Positions 7,487 to 14,564 of a stretch of DNA of 15,323 nucleotides are shown one piece after another. Position numbers and translations under genes: made by a program. The notes below the pieces were generated by a model. The model searched no databases. It was not told the origin of the DNA and saw only the letters and a list, made by a program, of their open reading frames with translations. The stretch comes from Pseudomonas sp. (lineage in GTDB: Bacteria > Pseudomonadota > Gammaproteobacteria > Pseudomonadales > Pseudomonadaceae). Within the stretch, counting starts at the first letter, position 1. Each line of letters opens with the position of its first letter. The stretch is taken from assembly GCA_030654635.1 (NCBI GenBank), contig JAURXE010000601.1, forward strand, positions 1 through 15,323, written 5' to 3'.

Positions 7487-7515
7487 TTGTTGCCTTGATT
7501 CTACCGGCCTAGGAT
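7487..7515 (+). promoter_or_regulatory. Weak candidate promoter of the agmatine operon
   Basis: TTGTTG (7487-7492) and TAGGAT (7510-7515) with a 17-base spacer, three and four consensus matches. The weakness and the palindrome just upstream suit an activator-dependent promoter. It would give a leader of about 55-60 bases before aguA. Confidence 0.3.
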
Positions 7516-7578
7516 GGGTGCCATGACCGCATTAGCGGTTTTCAGTGATAACAATGACTTAACTGAAAGGCACTTGTC

Positions 7579-8631
7579 ATGCAGCAAAATGAATTAAATC
7601 AAAGCGCTTGGCGGATGCCGGCAGAATGGGCGCCACACGTCGCCACCTGGATGGTCTGGCCGCACAATCAGGCATTGTGGGAGTCGGGTTGGGGCGTGAC
7701 CCTGGCCGATGTGCAGGTGGATTTCGCTCGGGTGGCAAATGCCATCGCCCGTTTCGAGCCGGTGAAGATGGTCGTCGACCCGTCTGCGGTGGCCCGTGCT
7801 CAGGCGCTGTGTGGCGCCAATGTCGAACTGATCGTGCAGGCGGTGAACGACAGCTGGTGCCGCGACTCCGGTCCGAGCTTTGTCTGCCATCCACAACAGG
7901 GCCTCGCCGGTGTCAGCTGGCGCTTCAATGCCTGGGGCGGCAAGTCGGCCCACAACCTCGATGAGAGCCTGGCACGTCGGGTACTCAACGGTCTGGGGCT
8001 GGAATGTTTTGGCACGCCGCTGAGCAACGAAGGCGGCGCTATCCATGTCGACGGCGAAGGCACGTTGATCACCACCGAGTCGGTACTGCTCAACCCCAAC
8101 CGCAATCCAGGCATGGGCAAGGCCGAGATGGAAGAAATCTTCGCCCGCCTGCTGGGGATTAAGAAGACCATCTGGCTGCCGGGTGATCCGGACTATGTCA
8201 CCGGCGACATGACCGACGGCCACGTCGATGGCGTCTGCGCCTTTGCCCGTCCGGGCGTGTTGCTGGTGGACGCCACCCACGACCAGTCTTCGGTGTATGC
8301 CGAAGTGGTGCGCGAGAATCGCCGAGCTCTGGAGTTGGCCAGCGATGCCCAAGGCCGCAGGTTCGAGCTGATCGAACTGTATGAAGCCACCGATGCGGTG
8401 GACACCGAGGCCGAGGTGTTCTGCGCCTCTTACACCAATTTCTATATTGCCAACGGCGCCATCATCATGCCGGCCTACGGCATTGCCGCCGACCAGGAAG
8501 CCGCTGCGGTGCTGGCCAAGGCCTTCCCCGGTCGCGAAGTGGTGCCGGTGCAGATCAATCATCTGGCCCACGGCGGTGGCGGGGTGCATTGCATCACCCA
8601 GCAACAGCCGGCTTGGCCGGTGCGGGGGTGA
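7579..8631 (+). CDS. aguA: Agmatine deiminase, cytosolic (Agu2A-type)
   Basis: Hydrolyses agmatine to N-carbamoylputrescine and ammonia in the cytosol, as a guanidine-modifying enzyme of the pentein fold. It is 350 residues, slightly shorter than the usual 360-370. Family signature MPAEWAPHVATWMVWP (13-28) is present. Residues expected for catalysis are all seen: Asp96 in WCRDSGP, Glu151 in NEGGAI, His215 and Asp217 in TDGHVDG, and the nucleophile Cys338 in GGGGVHC. There is no signal peptide. The start ATG has AAAGG eight bases upstream. It ends four bases before the aguB GTG start and leads a run matching the gene order of agu2ABCA' from P. aeruginosa PA14. A LysR gene is divergent and probably controls it. 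Confidence 0.95.
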   Translation: MQQNELNQSAWRMPAEWAPHVATWMVWPHNQALWESGWGVTLADVQVDFARVANAIARFEPVKMVVDPSAVARAQALCGANVELIVQAVNDSWCRDSGPSFVCHPQQGLAGVSWRFNAWGGKSAHNLDESLARRVLNGLGLECFGTPLSNEGGAIHVDGEGTLITTESVLLNPNRNPGMGKAEMEEIFARLLGIKKTIWLPGDPDYVTGDMTDGHVDGVCAFARPGVLLVDATHDQSSVYAEVVRENRRALELASDAQGRRFELIELYEATDAVDTEAEVFCASYTNFYIANGAIIMPAYGIAADQEAAAVLAKAFPGREVVPVQINHLAHGGGGVHCITQQQPAWPVRG

Positions 8632-8635
8632 TGCC

Positions 8636-9544
8636 GTGAGCCTGCTGACCATTGCCACCACTCAGATGCCCTGCAGCTGGGACTTGAAGCACAACCTCGA
8701 TCAGGCCGAACAACTGGTGCGCGAAGCTGCGGCCAAGGGCGCGCAAGTGATCTTGCTGCAGGAGCTGTTCGCCACCCCGTATTTCTGCATTGAGCAGGAC
8801 CACAAGCACCTGGCCCTGGCCGAGGAATACCGACAAAGCAGCGTGCTCAAGCGCTTCGCTGCGCTGGCCAAGGAACTCGGCGTGGTCTTGCCGCTGTCTT
8901 GGTACGAGAAGGCCGGCAACGCCTATTTCAACTCACTGAGCATGGCTGATGCCGATGGCCGGCTGCTTGGCGTGTATCGCAAGACCCATATCCCCAATGC
9001 CATCGGTTATCAGGAGAAGGAGTATTTCAGCCCTGGTGACACCGGTTTCAGGGTCTGGGACACCGCTTTCGGCCGCTTGGGCGTCGGCATCTGCTGGGAC
9101 CAATGGTTCCCCGAAACCGCCCGTTGCCTGGCCTTGTTGGGCGCCGAGGTGCTGTTGTTTCCCACCGCGATTGGCTCCGAACCAGGCAGCGCGGCGCTGG
9201 ATTCCCGTGACCACTGGCAGATGACCATGCGCGGCCACGCCGCGGCCAACATCTTGCCAGTGGTGGCCGCCAACCGCGTCGGCCGCGAGGTAGCAACCAC
9301 CGATGCCGATCTTGCGATGGAATTTTACGGCTCCTCGTTTATCTGCAATCACAAGGGCAAGTTGCTCGCCGAAGCCGACCGCGGCAGCACTGGCGTGCTG
9401 GTGCACAGCCTGGATTTGGCCGCCATGCGCGAAGAGCGCCTGAGCTGGGGGATCTACCGCGACCGGCGGCCGGAGATGTACGGCCCGCTGCTGACCCTGG
9501 ACGGCAAAACCCTTAACGCTCGCTGGAACACTCAAGGACTCTGA
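8636..9544 (+). CDS. aguB: N-carbamoylputrescine amidase
   Basis: Nitrilase-superfamily amidase that splits N-carbamoylputrescine to putrescine, CO2 and ammonia, completing the agmatine deiminase route. It is 302 residues, close to the family norm of about 290-300. The Glu-Lys-Cys triad is visible: Glu43 in LLQELF, Lys116 in YRKTHIP and Cys153 in GVGICWDQWFPE; the CWDQWFPE signature is characteristic of this amidase. The frame is open from 8381, inside aguA, but homology begins at SLLTIATTQMPCSWD. The GTG at 8636, with GGGGGTG at 8624-8630, is therefore the start, four bases after the aguA stop. The stop is two bases before the binding-protein ATG. Tight spacing on both sides indicates one operon. 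Confidence 0.95.
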   Translation: MSLLTIATTQMPCSWDLKHNLDQAEQLVREAAAKGAQVILLQELFATPYFCIEQDHKHLALAEEYRQSSVLKRFAALAKELGVVLPLSWYEKAGNAYFNSLSMADADGRLLGVYRKTHIPNAIGYQEKEYFSPGDTGFRVWDTAFGRLGVGICWDQWFPETARCLALLGAEVLLFPTAIGSEPGSAALDSRDHWQMTMRGHAAANILPVVAANRVGREVATTDADLAMEFYGSSFICNHKGKLLAEADRGSTGVLVHSLDLAAMREERLSWGIYRDRRPEMYGPLLTLDGKTLNARWNTQGL

Positions 9545-9546
9545 CC

Positions 9547-10653
9547 ATGCACGCTAGCCATAAAATCTTGTTCTGTTCGTTGAGCCTGGCCATCGGCGCA
9601 GCCATGCCGGCGGCGCAGGCTGCAGAAGATAAAACCCTGCACCTGTACAACTGGGCCGATTATTTTGCCGAGGACACCATCGCCAAGTTCAGCGCCGAAA
9701 CTGGCATTCAGGTGACCTATGACGTGATGGACAGCAGCGAGACCCTGGAAGCCAAGTTGATGTCGGGTAACAGCGGTTATGACCTGATCTTTCCCGGCGA
9801 TACCGTCAGCGAGCGTTTGATGCGTGCCGGCGCCTTGCAAACGCTGGATAAAACCAAGTTGCCGCTGTTGGTCGATATCGAGCCAGGTTTGCAAAAATTG
9901 CACGCCAATTATGCCAATGCCAGCAAGGCCACCGTGCCTTACACCTGGGGCACCATCGGCCTGACCTACAACGTCGAGATGATCAACCAGCGCATGGCCG
10001 ATGCGCCAGTGAACAGCCTGGATATGCTGTTCAAGCCCGAGCTGGCTGCCAAGTTCAAAGATTGCGGCATCTCGCTGATCGACTCCCCGGATGAAGTCCT
10101 GGCTGTGGTGCTCAACTACCTCGGTCGGCCACCGCGTAGCGGCGAGCCCGACGACCTCAAGGCCGCCGAAGAAACCCTGATGAAGTTGCGGCCTTTTGTG
10201 CGCAAGTTCCAGTCGCAACCGACCACCGAGTTGGTCAATGGCGACCTGTGCCTCTCGCTCGGTTACAGCGGCGACATGACCCAGGCGCAACGAGCTGCCG
10301 ATGCCGCCGGTAAAAAAGTCGACTTCGGCTACCGCATCCCCAAAGAAGGCAGCACCGTGTGGATGGACACCATGGCGATTCCGGTAGACGCCAAGCATCC
10401 CGAATACGCCTACGCCTTTATCAACTTCGTGATGCGCCCCGAGAACATGGCCGCCATCAGTAACTTCACCGGCTACCCGACCTCCAACGCCCAAGCCCGC
10501 GCCAGCGTCGACCCGCTGATGACCGGCAACCCGGATATCTACGTTGCCGATGCTACCTACGAGCGGCTGATTCCCGGGGTCGACATCCCGCAAAAAACCA
10601 TGCGCGCGCGCATGCGCACCTGGACCAAGTTCAAAACCGCTGCGGCCAAGTAG
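9547..10653 (+). CDS. PotF/SpuD-like polyamine-binding periplasmic protein (Agu2C-type)
   Basis: Periplasmic solute-binding protein of the PotD/PotF group, 368 residues. The signal peptide runs to about residue 25 (AAQA), followed by the family opening LHLYNWADYF (31-40), whose Trp36 and Tyr39 normally stack on the polyamine. GYSGD (239-243) supplies the Asp that binds an amine, and WMD (272-274) supplies another. No permease or ATPase gene follows, so it must borrow one encoded elsewhere or act as a sensor. Overall it resembles PotF/SpuD (LNYLG, LRPF, IPKEG), but the WMD triplet is like PotD rather than the PotF FFD. AAGGA at 9534-9538 lies eight bases before the ATG. The likely ligands are agmatine, N-carbamoylputrescine or putrescine; this is inference. 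Confidence 0.9.
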   Translation: MHASHKILFCSLSLAIGAAMPAAQAAEDKTLHLYNWADYFAEDTIAKFSAETGIQVTYDVMDSSETLEAKLMSGNSGYDLIFPGDTVSERLMRAGALQTLDKTKLPLLVDIEPGLQKLHANYANASKATVPYTWGTIGLTYNVEMINQRMADAPVNSLDMLFKPELAAKFKDCGISLIDSPDEVLAVVLNYLGRPPRSGEPDDLKAAEETLMKLRPFVRKFQSQPTTELVNGDLCLSLGYSGDMTQAQRAADAAGKKVDFGYRIPKEGSTVWMDTMAIPVDAKHPEYAYAFINFVMRPENMAAISNFTGYPTSNAQARASVDPLMTGNPDIYVADATYERLIPGVDIPQKTMRARMRTWTKFKTAAAK

Positions 10654-10772
10654 CGCCGCTTGGCCGCCTTGTTCGCGGTCGTTGGCGGGTGGTTTTGCGT
10701 AGCCAGGGTGCGCGCTGTGCGGCGCCTTGATTGCGGCAATACAGGGAGCAGTAAGCCAGTGACGGCGGGGCG

Positions 10773-10794
10773 GGGCGTCGAAGGTTCGGCGCCC
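10773..10794 (+). other. Stable hairpin in the gap between the binding protein and second deiminase genes
   Basis: GGGCGTCG (10773-10780) pairs with CGGCGCCC (10787-10794), with one G-U pair and a six-base loop that can itself close two A-T pairs. There is no T-run, so it is not a standard terminator. It lies 38 bases before the downstream ATG in a 178-base gap that otherwise shows nothing clear. It may protect an mRNA end or modulate expression within the operon. Confidence 0.45.
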
Positions 10795-10831
10795 TAAGGC
10801 AATGCACTAATAATTTAAGCGAGATAAACGC

Positions 10832-11956
10832 ATGTCTACACGTCGTGTCTTCATTAAGCAGTTTACCGCCGTCGCCGGTTTGGGCGCTGTGGCCTCTATG
10901 GGCTTGGGTCTGAATGCCCCCAAGTTGCAAGCGGCCATTGCCGGCAGCTGGTACATGCCGGATGAGAACGAACTGCAGGAGCGCATTTTCCTGTCGTTTG
11001 GGGCCTCGGCGGCGATCTACGAAGATTGGGCCACACCGGTGAATAACAACATCGCGCTGCTGGCCAAGACCATCGCCAAATACCAGCCAGTGACCGTGCT
11101 GTGTCGTCCGGCCCAATTGGCGCTAGCCAAGAGCAAGTGCGGCACCACCAATATAAAATTCATCACCATGGGGCTGGACGACATCTGGATGCGCGACATG
11201 GGTGGCTGCTTCGTGGTCGATGATCAAGGCGGCCGCGGCCTGGTGGACTTCAACTTCAACGGCTGGGGCAACAAGCAGGCGCACGCCAATGACACTCTGG
11301 TGGCCGATGAGCTGAGTTACCAGACCAATGCCACCTATATCAGCAGCCAACTGACCGGCGAGGGCGGCGGCATCGAGATAGATGGCAACGGCACGGCGAT
11401 CATGACCGAGAGCTGCTGGGTCAACAGTAATCGCAACCCGGGCATGACCAAGGCGCAGATCGAGGCCGAGCTGAAGGCTAATCTGGGCCTGCGCAAGATC
11501 ATCTGGCTGCCGGGCATCAAGGACAAGGACATCACCGACGCCCACGTCGATTTCTACGCGCGCTTCGCTTCCAAAGGCGTGGTCATCGCCAACCTCGACA
11601 ACGACCCGAAATCCTATGACTACGCGGTGACCCGCAAGCACCTGGAAATCCTTAAGACCGCCACCGACGCCGATGGCAACAAACTGCAGATTCACACCCT
11701 GCCGCCACCGCTGAAAGTGCGCAGCAACGTCTACACCAAGAACAACCCGGATTTTGCCCCCGGTTACATCAACTACCTGCCGGTCAATGGCGCGGTGATC
11801 GTGCCGCAGTTCGGTGACGCGGCGGCCGACAAGTTCGCCAAGGATCTGCTCACCAAGCTGTATCCGGGGCGCGTGGTGGTGCAGGTGAATATCGACCCGA
11901 TCGCCGCCGGCGGTGGTGGCATTCACTGCGTGACCAAGAATATGCCGGCGGTTTGA
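10832..11956 (+). CDS. agu2A': Tat-exported agmatine deiminase (Agu2A'-type)
   Basis: A 374-residue second agmatine deiminase with an N-terminal twin-arginine signal: TRRVFIK (3-9) fits the (S/T)RRxFLK consensus, followed by a mildly hydrophobic Ala/Gly segment and a likely cleavage near residue 34 (LQA). It should fold in the cytosol and act in the periplasm, deiminating external agmatine to N-carbamoylputrescine. The core pentein residues are kept: Asp122 in WMRDMGG, Glu177 in EGGG, His238 and Asp240 in TDAHVD, Cys366 in GGGGIHC. The surroundings of Asp122 differ from the cytosolic copy (WMRDMGGCF against WCRDSGPSF), so specificity may differ; another guanidine compound or peptidyl-arginine is an alternative substrate. 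The ribosome site is a weak GAG eight bases upstream. A terminator follows. Confidence 0.92.
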   Translation: MSTRRVFIKQFTAVAGLGAVASMGLGLNAPKLQAAIAGSWYMPDENELQERIFLSFGASAAIYEDWATPVNNNIALLAKTIAKYQPVTVLCRPAQLALAKSKCGTTNIKFITMGLDDIWMRDMGGCFVVDDQGGRGLVDFNFNGWGNKQAHANDTLVADELSYQTNATYISSQLTGEGGGIEIDGNGTAIMTESCWVNSNRNPGMTKAQIEAELKANLGLRKIIWLPGIKDKDITDAHVDFYARFASKGVVIANLDNDPKSYDYAVTRKHLEILKTATDADGNKLQIHTLPPPLKVRSNVYTKNNPDFAPGYINYLPVNGAVIVPQFGDAAADKFAKDLLTKLYPGRVVVQVNIDPIAAGGGGIHCVTKNMPAV

Positions 11957-11964
11957 TTTGCTCC

Positions 11965-11993
11965 AAGAGGGGTTCTGGTGAAGCCCTTTTTTT
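11965..11993 (+). terminator. Intrinsic terminator after the Tat-exported deiminase gene
   Basis: AAGAGGG and TTC pair with GAA and CCCTTTT around a TGGT loop, with one G-G mismatch in the stem, and a run of seven T (11987-11993). It starts eight bases after the stop codon and probably closes the four-gene operon. The gap from 11994 to the porin shows no clear promoter. Confidence 0.75.
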
Positions 11994-12174
11994 CGCTATG
12001 CCCAGCTCTTCTCTGCAGCAATTCTGTGCCGGTCAGTGCCTAGCCAGGCTCATTGGCTGTGACATGGAGGGCCAGCACAGGCGGCTTAGAGTCGCGGCAT
12101 AGCGCTTTTTATTTGGTGGCTTTGTGGCCGTAGTCAAGGGCTGCAAAGCCGCTACTGATCCGTCCCACCCCATC

Positions 12175-12186
12175 AATAATAAGGAA
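12175..12186 (+). promoter_or_regulatory. A-rich Hfq/Crc-type motif overlapping the porin ribosome site
   Basis: AATAATAA (12175-12182) fits the AANAANAA motif bound by Hfq with Crc in Pseudomonas catabolite repression. It overlaps the AAGGA Shine-Dalgarno (12181-12185), nine bases before the porin ATG. The position is right for translational repression when preferred carbon sources are present. Confidence 0.45.
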
Positions 12187-12194
12187 CACAGTCC

Positions 12195-13631
12195 ATGCAA
12201 ATGAAGACGTGCAGTGCACTGGCATTGGCAATCGCCGCGGCCACCATGCAGTTGGCGTACGCCGCCACAGATGACGTGGCCACTGAGCAGCTCGTCCAAG
12301 GTCTCAAAGGCTCCAGCCAAGGCCAGTCACAAGGTCTTATCGAAGACAGCAGCCTGACGTTGCTGAGCCGTAACGTGGCCCTGTACCGCAACCTGAAAAA
12401 CAACAACAACGCTGCCGATAATGGCGGCGTGAACAGCAGCCAGAATTACGTCAACGAGTGGGGCCAGGCAGAAATGCTCACCTTCACCTCGGGCTTTACC
12501 CAGGGCACCGTGGGCTTCGGTGTGGATGCCTTTGCCAATGGCGCGGTGCGCCTAACCGGCGGCGCCGGCACAGGCGGCAGCAACGTGTTGCCGGCCAGCA
12601 ATAGCCATTGCGATGCCCTCAGCGGCACCTGCCAAGGCCAGGACGCCTACGGTGTGGCCGGTGGCGCAGTGAAACTGCGGGTTTCGGAAACCGAGCTGAA
12701 AGTCGGCAATCTGCAACCCAACAGCCCGGTGTTTGGCTACAGCGACCTGTACCTGATGCCGCAACACTTTACCGGCGGCCTGTTGACCAGCAACGAGATC
12801 GCTGGCCTGGCCCTGCAGGGCGGTCACTTCACCTCAGGCAACGCGGAAAACAGCACCAACCAGGACGGCAACCTGGGTACCACGTACGGCCAGACCGCGT
12901 TCAATCGCGCTGACTTTATCGGCGGCGATTACAGCTTCAGCGACACCCTGTCGGGCGGCCTGCATGCGTCCAAATACGAAGACGTTTGGCAGCAGTACTA
13001 CCTGTCCCTCAACCACAGTTGGGCGCTGGGTGAAGAGACCGCGCTGAACAGTGCCGCCAACTACTACAAGACCGACGACACTGGCGATGCCAAGGCCGGC
13101 AAGATCAATACCGACGCCTACAGCCTGAGCCTGGCCCTGGTCACGGGCGCACACACCCTTACCGTCGCCCACCAGCGCGTTAATGGCAGCACTCCGTTCG
13201 ATTATCTTGGGGTGGAAACCGGCGGCGGCAAGTTCAACCCGGCGGGTTCGATCTGGCTGGCCAACTCCTCGCAGTTCGCCGACTTCAATGCCCCCGGCGA
13301 GAAGTCCTACAAGCTGCAATATGACCTCGATGCCAGCAGCTTCGGCGTGCCGGGCTTAACCTTCATGACCCGTTATGTGCGTGGCACCGGCGCGGACGGC
13401 AGCCATGCCGATACCAACGGCGCCTATGCGTTCTACAACGGCATGCAAGACGGCAAGGAGTGGGAGCGCGACGTCCAGGTTGGCTATCTGGTGCAAGACG
13501 GCCCGGCCAAGGACCTGTCCGTGACCCTGCGCCAAGCCACCTATCGTGGCAATAGCGCCATCAGCGCCAACTCCGGCGCGGACAACAACGAGATCCGCAT
13601 CATCACTGCCTATCCGCTGGATATTCTCTAA
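12195..13631 (+). CDS. OprD-family outer-membrane porin
   Basis: A 478-residue substrate-specific porin of the Pseudomonas OprD/Occ family. The signal peptide ends at about residue 23 (LAYA). Family marks are the early GLIEDSSLTLLSRNVALYRN, the YVNEWGQ segment, alternating beta-strand patterns throughout, and the terminal strand ending AYPLDIL. It is somewhat longer than the usual 415-450 residues; an extra Gly/Ser/Asn-rich loop near 120-152 carries two Cys (139 and 146) that could form a disulfide at the cell surface. OprD-type channels favour basic amino acids and related compounds, which suits agmatine or polyamine uptake beside the aguAB genes; the substrate is inferred from context. The ATG at 12195 follows AAGGA at 12181; a second in-frame ATG is two codons later. 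Confidence 0.9.
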   Translation: MQMKTCSALALAIAAATMQLAYAATDDVATEQLVQGLKGSSQGQSQGLIEDSSLTLLSRNVALYRNLKNNNNAADNGGVNSSQNYVNEWGQAEMLTFTSGFTQGTVGFGVDAFANGAVRLTGGAGTGGSNVLPASNSHCDALSGTCQGQDAYGVAGGAVKLRVSETELKVGNLQPNSPVFGYSDLYLMPQHFTGGLLTSNEIAGLALQGGHFTSGNAENSTNQDGNLGTTYGQTAFNRADFIGGDYSFSDTLSGGLHASKYEDVWQQYYLSLNHSWALGEETALNSAANYYKTDDTGDAKAGKINTDAYSLSLALVTGAHTLTVAHQRVNGSTPFDYLGVETGGGKFNPAGSIWLANSSQFADFNAPGEKSYKLQYDLDASSFGVPGLTFMTRYVRGTGADGSHADTNGAYAFYNGMQDGKEWERDVQVGYLVQDGPAKDLSVTLRQATYRGNSAISANSGADNNEIRIITAYPLDIL

Positions 13632-13639
13632 CCTGACCG

Positions 13640-13684
13640 CACTGGGGCCAGGCCGCGCGGCAGTTGCGCGACTTGGCCCCAGTG
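13640..13684 (+). terminator. Long hairpin after the porin gene
   Basis: Perfect 11-pair stem CACTGGGGCCA (13640-13650) / TGGCCCCAGTG (13674-13684), with an inner five-pair stem CGCGC / GCGCG (13654-13658 and 13666-13670). It starts eight bases after the porin stop. Only a short T stretch follows, so it could be a weak terminator or an mRNA-stabilising end. The next ATG is only 22 bases further. Confidence 0.55.
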
Positions 13685-13706
13685 GTTTGCGTGAGCCAAT
13701 CAATCA

Positions 13707-14477
13707 ATGAAAGTAACTGTGTGTCAGTGGGACAGCCGTCCCGAGCTGTTCGAGGCGCAATTGCAGGCATTGACCGCGCATTGCATAGCCGCCGGCAGCG
13801 AGTTGTTGCTGTTGCCGGAAATGCCTTTCGATGACTGGTTAGCGGCCTCGCCAAAGGTTGATGGTGAGCGCTGGGCAGTGTCGATACAGCGCCATCTGGA
13901 CTCTTTAACACGCTTGTCGGCCTTAATTTCGGCCAGCGTTATCGCTTCGCGTCCGCTGCTTGATGCGGCGGGCATCGCCCGTAATAGAGCCTTGTACTGC
14001 AATGCAGTGGAGGGTTTAGTGGATGGCCATGACAAAGCGCACTTGCCCAATGAAGAGGGTTACTGGGAGGCGCAGTGGTATCAGTCAGGCAAGCCTGAAC
14101 GGGCGGCAGTGCAGGTCGGCGCTTGCCGCGTCGGCACGCTGATTTGCTCCGAACTGTGGTTTCTCGAACATGCGCGCAGCTATGGCCAGCAGCAGGCGCA
14201 GTTGTTGTGTGTGGCGCGGGCGACGCCCAGCCTGGGGGATGATGTCTGGCTGGCGGCCGGGCAGACGGCCGCGGTGGTCGCCGGGGCTTATTGCCTGTCG
14301 TCCAATCAATATCGCCCCGAGGACGTGGCCCCGAGTATGGCCGGCAACGGCTGGGTGATTGATCCGGATGGCACGCTGTTGGCTACCACCACGGCAGACG
14401 AGCCGTTCGTTACTGTGGCTATCGACTTGACCTATGCCGATGCTGCCAAGGCCACTTATCCGCGCTATTTGCGTTGA
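13707..14477 (+). CDS. Carbon-nitrogen hydrolase (nitrilase superfamily)
   Basis: A 256-residue cytosolic hydrolase that cleaves an amide or carbamoyl-type C-N bond. The Glu-Lys-Cys triad is present: Glu38 in LLLLPEM, Lys110 in HDKAHLPNEEGY, and Cys147 in GTLICSELWF. It lacks the CWDQWFPE signature of AguB and is shorter, so the substrate differs; I cannot name it. The position after an agmatine operon and a porin suggests an amide or ureido compound related to polyamines, for example an acyl- or carbamoyl-amine, but this is inference. An in-frame TGA at 13692 limits the start to ATG 13707, and MKVTVCQWD is a normal family beginning. There is almost no Shine-Dalgarno (GTGAG 11 bases upstream); a CAAT tandem triplet abuts the ATG. 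Confidence 0.82.
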   Translation: MKVTVCQWDSRPELFEAQLQALTAHCIAAGSELLLLPEMPFDDWLAASPKVDGERWAVSIQRHLDSLTRLSALISASVIASRPLLDAAGIARNRALYCNAVEGLVDGHDKAHLPNEEGYWEAQWYQSGKPERAAVQVGACRVGTLICSELWFLEHARSYGQQQAQLLCVARATPSLGDDVWLAAGQTAAVVAGAYCLSSNQYRPEDVAPSMAGNGWVIDPDGTLLATTTADEPFVTVAIDLTYADAAKATYPRYLR

Positions 14478-14564
14478 GACGTTAGCTAGCACGAAGACGA
14501 TTGATCTGTTCTTTACTGAGCAAGCACGCCGGCTGAATCGGCACACTTTTACGAGGTATTTCCC

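Noticed and set aside
8381..8635. Upstream extension of aguB starting inside aguA
   Set aside because: The translated stretch is an out-of-frame reading of aguA; family similarity begins at the GTG at 8636.
7594..8661. 355-codon minus-strand open frame over aguA
   Set aside because: Antisense shadow; the plus strand encodes all agmatine deiminase catalytic residues.
9532..10593. 353-codon minus-strand open frame over the binding-protein gene
   Set aside because: A mirror of the codon bias of a GC-rich gene; the plus-strand frame has an unmistakable signal peptide and polyamine-binding motifs.
11123..11926. 267-codon minus-strand open frame over the exported deiminase gene
   Set aside because: Antisense shadow with repetitive Val/Gly/Asp composition and no recognisable domain.
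13695..13709. CAAT tandem triplet before the second hydrolase as a phase-variable repeat
   Set aside because: Only three copies and outside the coding frame; too short to support slippage-based phase variation.
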